DNA of 64,000 bases from the NCBI GenBank assembly GCA_008360955.1, contig LUCM01000138.1, positions 186,001-250,000 on the forward strand, written 5' to 3'. The notes under the pieces were generated by a model. The model worked only from the letters and a program-made list of their open reading frames with translations, was not told the origin of the DNA and did no database searches. Of this stretch, positions 37,301-47,561 are shown in pieces. The translations under genes were made by a program, and so were the position numbers. The stretch comes from Fasciolopsis buskii (taxonomy: Eukaryota; Platyhelminthes; Trematoda; Plagiorchiida; Fasciolidae). Each line of letters starts with the position of its first letter. Position 1 is the first letter of the stretch.

Positions 37301-40300
37301 TATTGCAGATATGTCCACTTATTTTTACGTTCAGCAGTTTACGTTAGTTTCTTTTTTCCCCTTTCCTTCTTTCTTCCTGTGTTACTGCGACTAGCCGATT
37401 GTCGGAAAATGCTCTGGGTGAGCGGTTGAGCAACGCATTGGGCATCTATTCAAACGATCTGAACGGATTAGTCCTTCTAGTCGACAAGCGGCTAACTACT
37501 TTTCGTGGTGTGAAACGTCGTAAGTATTATCTACGCATGTGTCGGCTTTGCAGTACTTCTGTGTTGTTTTGATTGTGTGTTGAAGTCGAATAATTAACGT
37601 GGTGCGTGCACGTCCTATCCTGCACTAGTATTTCACTTCAGTATTTACAATATACTTGTAATTACCTTAGTAATAAGCTTGATGTACACTGGATCATACC
37701 GCTTTTACCGTAAACCACTTTTTATAGAATCATGTAACCGTGGGTAAAAGGCAGCGGTTAGTGAGGTTTACCTTGCCGTTTAACGCTGAACGTGGATGAT
37801 GATAATGATGATGTAAACCAGTTTATGTAATAGCGAAATCCTAGCTATGTATTCCAGGTTCACCTCACCAAAATGTGACCTTATTTTCCCGAATTGTTAC
37901 AAAAACGTCAGTACTATGGTCCCTCGTCGAGAATATGATGAGAAATTATCACGATGTCAGAGTACGATGTCCATACCACTTGATCTCAAGGCAAATTGAT
38001 TAGATCATACGTTAGGAAATAAGAATTTCCTGTTGCGGTTAAATTTTCTTTTTCACTGTACGTCGGTTCCAACGACAGACTTTTGAAGGAAATGTACACA
38101 AGTTCTGAATCCTCCCTATAATCGTTTTATAAGACGGATTGCCGGAGCAAGCTAACGTGCTCATGTAACCATAATTCCTTAGTAATCGGCTTTTATTCGC
38201 GTGATGCAGTGTCCAATACCCAAAACCAAACCAAAATAAGACTCACTGGTCAGATAGTGTGTTGTTCTCGCCCTACTCAGTTTGCAAGTAGTTACCCTCG
38301 GTGAAATAAGGCTGTCATAAGAGTCACTTGACCACTAGCGTTACTAGATTACGGTTGCACTAGATGCACTATTGCCCTTGGTTTCAGATTGATGTCGACA
38401 GTTATCTGATTTTGTCCAATCGTGTCCACTAACTCTTGATTCCGGATGTACGAAATCTGGCTATTGCATGACTCAGCTTGTAAAACAAGGTTTTGCGGAT
38501 TCTGGCGACGGCTTGAGAGAACCACTGTGCTTCTTTCTCTGATTCTGGTCGGTGCTTTATTTCTGTTACTGTTCTAGAAAAGTTCGCGCGATTTGTGGTG
38601 CAGAATTCGGGCTGTTTTTGCGCCATCTGCTCTATTTGGCCCGGCATACTCGGGTTCGTGATTGGACTACGCGTTGCTTGTCGCGAACACGTCTACCTTA
38701 CTGTCCTTGTTTCGTACTTCCGTCGGAGTGGAAAAAACTACGCCGAGATCAACGAATGTCGTGGCTCACCCTGCTTTTTAACGATGTGCGATGGTGATGG
38801 TGACACTTATCCTCGCTACTCACCTTATTGTCTTTCAGGATTTCACGTATGGGGTAAAATGTCCCTCTCTTAATGCCCTTATCCATAAATCGAACAGAAA
38901 TTAGTGCGGAGTTATTGGAGCCCATGCTTTATAACCAACTGTTTGCAGCGATGTGACAATGTAGGGGCACTCTGTCTTGTTGGTATTACACCTTCGGCAA
39001 GCCCATCAGTCGTTTGGTTTCCACATATCCCCAAGGGCTATGATTAACCCCTTCCAGATAGGCCAGTGAATTCGCCTTGCCGAGTCGAAACAACAAGTAG
39101 AGCAGCCACATCGAACGTTCATCTTCAGACCTTTTTGCTTTACATCCTGAGTGCCTCACTGAGTTCCCCCTTTACTAACTCCCCCTACTTCGATATTGTA
39201 CACAAAAAGCTGAACTCATTAGAGTATATTGTCTTCAGCTTTGAAATAAGAATCCGCAAGTGAACCAGTAAAAAAACCTCATCCGTTCCTGATGGTCTCA
39301 GACGCAAAATCCGGACAACACGAAATTTATATCGTTGTATTTTCGCCCCGGCAATTTCCATCAGTCGACTGTAAAACAAAATTTGTCGAACAGTTCAGCT
39401 ATAGTCAAGTAGCGATACGCTAGTTATCGGACTTTTCTGGACTGTATTCATGTATTTCTCCTCCCGTTTGGATTTACTAAAAACAAAAGGTCTGGCGGAT
39501 GCATGTGAACGCTCTACCGAATTTCATTTCCCTGATTTGGGCCATCAGTTGGCCGAGATTCGACAAACATGCTATCGAATAACCTCCGAATATCCCAATC
39601 GGGACATGTCTCAACAACGACCGATACCACTGTCACAACGAAGTGAGTTTTGCCATCGTCTACCAACATGCATTGCAATACTTCGTTCTCTTTTCGCGTC
39701 GGTCGAATTTGATGTTCATTTCTTCTGAATTGCGAAACGGTTGTTTTTTCCCCTCAGATTCAGGTAGCGAACATGGCAAAGAATTGTGGCAATCGCATGA
39801 AGGGATTGACCAGTGGATTGTCCTTCACTTTAAAGGTCCTATAACATTTGTGTTTTTACGTGTTAGACGATATTGTATGACACATTACCTCCCCGTTCAG
39901 TTATCTTACGTGACCTCTCGATTGATATGCGCCAGAGATGTCAAGGCCAGGTTCCCCCGGTTTTCGCAAGTCAGCTCAAATTAAACCGTAATTTTTTACT
40001 TGCTTGACCTTGAGTCCTTAGCCTCATGCTTCGATTGGTAACAATATCGAACTTCATCCATTTCCGTTTTGGTGAAATCCTTCGGGGTTTAGGGAAAAAT
40101 GGTATTGAATAGAGTAATCTTCGTTTATAACCTGACATAGTGATAACAAAAATGGCGAGTTCAGTTCCAACGCCTTACATCTGAGTAGTTTACAAATTTC
40201 TCCGTCGTACTCTATGACGGAAATGATATTCAAACACCGAAGGTCTTCTCGCTTAGGGGAATATGGTGGGGTGGATCTACGTGCGCCAGTTCATTTATTA

Positions 40301-43300
40301 GTTTTTCCTATCATATTTCGTATCATTTACTGTCCACCTCGATCCATCTTACAACCATTAGCTGCTTTAGAGACAGTGTACTACGAAGCAGGCGTTCTTC
40401 GGGCACGCGCAAAACATGCCCCGACCACCTTAATTTATGCCTATTGAGTTCCTCATTTAAAGATCGAATCCCAGAGTCCTATACTTTAAGAGCATATTTA
40501 TGGGGCTAGAAAATCATGTTCAAAACAACCCCCTGCAACTTGGGTTTCAAATTTTGCTGACTAACAACTTATTGTCCATATCACCTGACGGTTTCCTTGT
40601 ATGCATATTGACGTTGATTCCCAACCACTCAAAGACGACTGGATCGAATTTCTTTTTAATTATTGTGAATCGGTGACATTTGTCATTATTCTCAGCGCGA
40701 GAGTTCAACATGAGTACCTTTGTATGCATGATACCAGTTTTTGTTCCACCGCTTTGTCGCTCTCTCTGATCTAATGAAACCCTATGTGATCCTGCGCCAC
40801 TCAAATTTTCGGGATCATAGTTGCCGATTCTTCCCCCCTCCTTGTAGTAGGCCCTAGTTGCTATGCCTCATGACCTTTTCGTTGCAATCATGCGTGGAGC
40901 ATGACATAAAAAGAAACCTATCTAACCCACAGCGAGTCGCTTTTAGTACCTTTCCTTTTGAATATTTCGTGCTTTAGATGCCTCGCTGTCCAAAGCATTA
41001 TATCAGAGAGGTATGCAAAACTGTGACTATCTTACGGCACCTACATAACTTAAACCTACAGCTATCTAATCCGAAACTGAAGGTGATATTGTGACGAAAG
41101 AAACGTTTTCTGATTCTCATGCTTGATAACAACGTCCGGCCCACAAAACTGTTCAGAGAGATCTCGTCCAAGGCACTCCGGTCATTTGTGCGACCTGTTT
41201 GAACTCAAATAGTCCAAGTTTTACTAGACATCACGAAGGTGGGACACACAACAATTCTTTTTTGAACTACGCGACATCTTATTACCAAGGAAAGCATCCC
41301 ATGTTTTCATCAGTTCATATATAAAGAGAAAGTATGAGTTTTAAACCTGTGCAATAATTCTCGATTGAAAAGCAGCTATATTCAATGAAATACAGATAAT
41401 TAAAGGCATATTTGAGGAATAATCATCGGTAAAATTCCGGCGTTAACTACGAAATAAATAATGGTTTCACATTAGAATTTTTGTGGCCTTCTGGAGATCA
41501 TTTTTTATCTTCCCGTGCTCTGATACCTACAAAACTGCCGTATTTCTCGATATTTCTGGTCATTCTGGAGATAACGGTATAAAATGTTCTTAACCAAACG
41601 ATAGTCTTTGGGGCGCGTTATCGGGACCAAAAAAGACCCGTCTGTGACAATTTTTACTGTAATTACTGTTTTCATCGTAGTATATTCGAAGTTATTCAAC
41701 TAACGGCACTTATTGTTGACTTCTGAATAATTAATATCGATGTCTGTCGGATTTCGCTGTTGTACTCATCGACTAAAATGACACTCATTTTGGTAGTTTT
41801 TCAATGCTTTAAGACTTTCATATTCGGTTTTCCTTTTTTAGCCCGTCGACTTAATATTTTATAACATCCCCGAGTTCATTAGCAATCTAATCAGTTCAGT
41901 CTTTGAGTCATTTAATTAATCCAATGAAGTGAGGCATTGGCCAAGAAGAGAACTTTCGATACCCTGTAGTCGGCCGCGATTCTCATGATTACTCTTCAGT
42001 GTTTCCAGTAGCCGGAACGTTTCGCATTCGACTTCCATTTTCACTCGCGGTGCAAAACTGAGGGGACACCCTGGCGATCAGGCGGCAACTTGACTTGGTG
42101 GTATGTGTGAATAGATTAACCTACAACCTAGTTGTCGTTATGTCTGTCTGCCTTCCTGTTTGGCATCCAACAGCTGACTGTCTTCGTTGTTGGTTAGAGG
42201 CACAGGAATTTTGTTCTTTATGGATATCAGTGGTTTCATTGTTCTGTAATGTCTTTCCTTATCGCCTCGGATTCTTCTCCGTTTCAATCTATTCTCCTAG
42301 ACTCATGCATCATGCTTTACTGAACACTTCATATTTTATTATGTTGTTCCATACTGACGTTTAAAGTGGCCCTCCGGTATATAAACCGTAAACGTATGTA
42401 GTCGAATTGGCGTGAATCTCAGTTTTGTAAACGGGAAAAATAACAAAAAGACAAACCGGCATCGGAAAAAGGTGCACGAAACAGGGCAGCTTATTCTTTT
42501 CACTCCGTTTTTTTCACGTCCATCTTTTATGTTTATTATTCGCTCACTATTGTTTCATCCACACTATCCTTGTTTCGAAGACCGTATAAGCACACACAGT
42601 CCGCCTAAATTTTTGCGACGGATTACTTCTCGACCGTTTTTACAACTGTTCTCTTCCTTCTCCCTGCCCACATACACGTACACTCCTACTGACACATACG
42701 CACACGCACTGGCCCACATATCAGATGCGACCGTGGATCAGGTCGAACCAATCGCCGGTGATGTCTACATTACTCGACATTCCAATCTCACAGGCGGTGT
42801 AATCGGTGGTTTGGCTGGGGGTGGTGGCGGAATCAGTGTTGTCTTTCATCTGGTGGCGGACAGTGCTATCGAGCGTGAGGAGGATCGAATCCGATCCGGC
42901 GCACCGTTACGCTGTGCGCTTTCGGCAATTTTGCGCACCTGTTTCGACTATGACATCACCACTCTTTCTTTGCCGTTGCTGTTGGTTCAGTCGGTCCAAG
43001 AGGTAATGAGTATTCGTTGCGTGTGTGTACGCGCACGCCCAATAATTTTTTGCTGACTAGGCACTCATCAATGTAGGTTACCATTCTGACTTATGGGTTG
43101 CGCCTCATGCAGACTGGTGTTTCTTTGTCCTTCTTCCTTGAAATTGTAAGTGGTCGCATGGAGATATCATTTCCCTGTTATCCGGCTTGTTGTCGTATCC
43201 GACCTATCGGAACCTTATGTCGTTCTCTTCCGCCCAGAGTTTTAGGGTAACGGCTTCCGGCCCCCGCGTAGTGGACCTAGTGGCTATGGCTAATGCTCCC

Positions 43301-46300
43301 TACACTGCACTCATATGTCATACAGACTTTCAGGGTCATAATTACAAATTGTTCTCATCAGTTGACACCAGTCCTGCAACATGCGTGTGCCTTGTCTGCA
43401 GTAAAACAGAAACAGTCAATGTTAATCTGTTTCAACGGGCTTGTTACAGGCATTCTTTGTCGCTATGAGAAACCAGTCCATTGTATTATTCCGCTGCTGT
43501 GCGAAACGGGTGGTGAGAGCACGATATGTACTGATGTACTGGTATTCACTCAACTATATTCGTTCGTCCCACATAGGTTGATGACCGAATTGTGATCTGT
43601 AAGTCACTCACCCAATATTCAGCTCCAAGCTGGAGTTCGGTAGCTATTCAACGTTCATGTGTACATGAACTGACTCGCCCCTCAATGTGCACGCTTAACT
43701 GGCAAATGTAAGACATAGAAGTACTGTATAATCTGATAATTTCATTGCATGTTTGGGGCATGTATATGATCTAACGGGCATTCTCAAAATCTCTAGTATC
43801 CACTGCACTGGAAAGGGGCGGGTTGGCAACAACGAATCTGGAAAGTAGATCGGCTATGAACTGCGCGAAGTCTGAGGTGGAGTGCGGTTACGAGGCGAAC
43901 AAACAACACATAGCCATCTGTCACCAAAATGACCGGCTAATCTAGGGTTCGAACCTCTGACAGTGGACGAGTAATAAATGCTCAATTCTTTTGATCACCA
44001 TCAACTATGGGGCAACCGCTCAATGGAATCCATCCAATGATTACTGTGGACGGCAATATGCGAGTGTGAGTGCGCCGGGGGTTTAGTCATGCAATAAAAT
44101 GTAGTGTTTTCAGCAAGAAAACAACCGATGATCAGATTTCATAGCTTATTAGGTCTGTTAGGAATTGCTGAACGTAATCCTTGTACACTGCGTCCTTGTT
44201 CGAAGCTTGAACGTAGACTGTTCGGTCGTTGTTTTTTTAATGGTAGCACCAAATTTTAATCGCGAACAATTGTACCTTATTTTCGATTTGAATTGTTTTC
44301 TGTTAGACATCGGGCGACGAAATTTTCGTATCCACCTCGGTATACTCGCATCATCTTTAATTTTATTTGGAATATAGCAACTATCTTTAGGCATTACATT
44401 AGTAGTACTACGAAAAAGTAAGTGTTAGTAAATTGAAGTTCTAACACTAATCAGAAAACAAATATGAGAACAACACAACGTGGCGAACAAGCTCGTTTTC
44501 AGTTATTCGTATTCATGCCAATACATAACATTAAATATGGTCTGGAGATGGTTCAAGGGAAATTGTCGGTTTGCATTCACATCAGTTCACAGCTCTAATC
44601 GTGGGATTGCTAGACTTTGGAACAAAAGCGCTAGTAACGAATATCCCGTAGTCAGGGGTGGAAAACAAGCGTAACGATGTGTCATCTAGAGAAATGAATG
44701 TATCTGTCAGAGCCACAGTACCATACCTTAAGGGTGATGATGACTAATTGTCAGCACTTACTTTCGTGGTAATTTTAGTGCTGCGAAAAAGTTTACCCAT
44801 CTCATCATCATCGTTCAGCGATAAACAGCTAAGCAAGCCTCAGTGACCGCCGCCTTTTCCCCCAAATTACATGTCTATAAAAAGAGTACATATCCAAGGG
44901 TAACATGAGGTGGACCTACACAGGTGGGAAAAGAAAAGATGCCGCTGCAGCCAACAAACAGAGCACAGTCTAACTGTACAAACACACTCTTTCAATCATT
45001 CTGACTCAACAGAAAATGACAACACGATCACCACTGTTCGCGGTTCACTGACATGCCCTTCAGTGTCTCCAGCCAGCTAGTTGACGAGTCTTTCGGACCC
45101 CAACCACGGAGACGTGAAAAACATACTTTACCTATGTTCGCTGTGCAATTTCTCATTCCACGTTGCCACGTCATCTGTTGACCTCCACATGGCTTCTTCT
45201 ATTTCGTAGGAGGAACCCAAAATAGGGCATGATATGGTAGACCAGTGTTCGCCACATGCAACATGTGACCCAACCAGCCTAGTCTACTAGGTTTCATGCG
45301 CTGATTTAAGGTATTCTCAGATCCAACACCTAGATTTCTGACCTCCACATTACTAACCCGGTCACTCCATCCAATCCTAGCCATGCTACGTAGACATCGG
45401 TGGTCGAAAACCTCCAAGCGATGAACACGAATATTCCATGTCTCGCAACCGTACAACAAAACTGAGTGCACTGCGGCACAGTACACATGGCCTTTCAACT
45501 TCAGTAAAATATCAGGCCGACGCCACGAGTGCATCAGTCCAGCGTAACCTGCTCGAGGCTTCAATATACGCATGTCCACCTCCAATCCCGAGCTACCATC
45601 GTTTGACAAGCAGCTACCATGGTAAGTGGAACGGTCCGCAATCGTTAGTTCCGCTCCCAGTATCAAGTTCGGCACTACTGTCGGCCACTCCTGTAACAGC
45701 ACTTTGCACTTGGAAGGTGCAATGCACATGCCAAACCGAGCAACCGATCTCGAGAGTCTATCTAGTGCCCGTTGTGCATGGTCCGCAGACTCGAAAAGAC
45801 ACGACGTCATCTGCGTAATCTAGGTCACACAGCTTCTCTCGATTTCCCAGTTCGATTCCTACATCCCGGAGACCTCCTGATGCATCTTCCATCACCTCGT
45901 CCTTGACGAAGTTGAACAAGAATGGAGAGATGGGACACCCTTGTCGAACGCCAGTAGTCATTTCTAAGGAACTTGATAGTTCACTGTATACCCACACGTG
46001 ACGATAGGTATGCGAGTATAATGCTCGCAAAAGGCTCACGAACTTTGTTGACATACCGTTCCGATGGAGAGCACTGAATAGTACTGCCCGACCCACTGAG
46101 CCGAACACACCTTTCAAGTCGAGAAAGACTACGATCGTAGGGCGCCGGTGTGTTTGGCACGTTTCGAGTATTTGGCAAAGAGTGAATATCTGATCGATGT
46201 AACCTCGACCTGGACGAAATCCGGACTGTTGTTCGCGGATGTTACTCTCGCGAATCGGTGTCAAACGACACAGCATTATCGAAGCTAAGACCTTAGTAAC

Positions 46301-47525
46301 TATCGGAATTAAGCTGATCCCCCGATGATTGCTGCAGTCACTTCGTGTGCCCTTCTTGAAGATGGATATAATCAGTGACTCCACCCACGATGACCGAATA
46401 CGTTGTTAGTTCCAAATGTCACGAAGCAAGAAGGTAAGGGATTTCATCACACCGTGTCATTATACCGTAAAAATGTTACTGGCATATAATTATGCGGATG
46501 AATAAATGCGCGATTAATGCTGTTAACATCCGCGGTGCAGTTCCTCTTTTTTTTCTCGCGCAACAGTTAAACGTCCTACCATAGTGAATCATTGGTGCTG
46601 CGCGGGAGTTGATTGATGGTTGTTGTGCCAGTGCGTTTGGTTTCTGTCTTTATGAGAGTGACGAATTATCGGACTCGCCACAGGATTTGTGAAATTTCTC
46701 ACTTCGTCTTCTTCGGGACTTCATTAATTGAGAAAAGGTACAACCGTTTTAGGCGAATAGGGTTAAGGTAAGATAGCAATTATCAGAAATCGCATTAGCT
46801 TTCTTTATGAAAAGTCCGAAACTGCCATCTATCAGCGGTTCAAGAGAAGTTAGTAAAGTGTGTATGGAAGAGGTTTTTGAGAAAAACGTGTTGTGCGAAA
46901 CATTTTTAGAGACGGACTTGGATTTGGTTCGTTTGCTTGAATGAATAGAATGCAGACCGAGAGTGTCCTGGAATTTGGTAGCCCGAGATACTGAGCGTGA
47001 GAAATTTCAGCGAGAATAATCCAAGGTAGTTGACGGTGACTGCCTAAAGTAGGTTTTTTCCCCGGTGGGAGAAACGTGAAGATATATTAGACGAGACGCG
47101 GTGAGTGATAGGGCTAGGGCATGGTTGAGATTGCCCGCAGTATGTAAATCATCCTCATGAAGTGGATGGAGAAATGTTAAAAATAAACCAAAATAGCTGA
47201 AATGTTGTGTTGTAAGCTAAAAAGGGCTATGTATAAGTACTGCTACGGGGAGAGGACCTGGGATAGCTCTGAGTTACTCGGGATTCAATCCCCTTCAGAT
47301 ATTAAGTACGAGTAACCGTGGGCTTTCAGATACAGGTCCCATCTTTTCGTGAAAAAGAAACAGATGTTTAATCGTAGCCAGGGAGGTGCGTTTAAAGGCT
47401 GTGTGGAAACACTACAAATGCATCTTCTTTGTGGAATAGGTCTCTAATGTATAACAGTGCTTGATTCTAGTGTATGCAATACGGCGATGATGACATCAAA
47501 TTGTAACGCAATTAATCAAGGGGTA

Positions 47526-47561
<36 letters not shown>

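Noticed and set aside
42412..43056. A 214-codon open frame in FERRY3 introns 7 and 8
   Set aside because: It is exon 8 with chance extensions into both introns; conservation begins at 42725 and a good donor lies at 43003.
44803..46470. Functional retrotransposon
   Set aside because: It lacks the endonuclease, has a frameshift near 45800 and a changed motif A residue.
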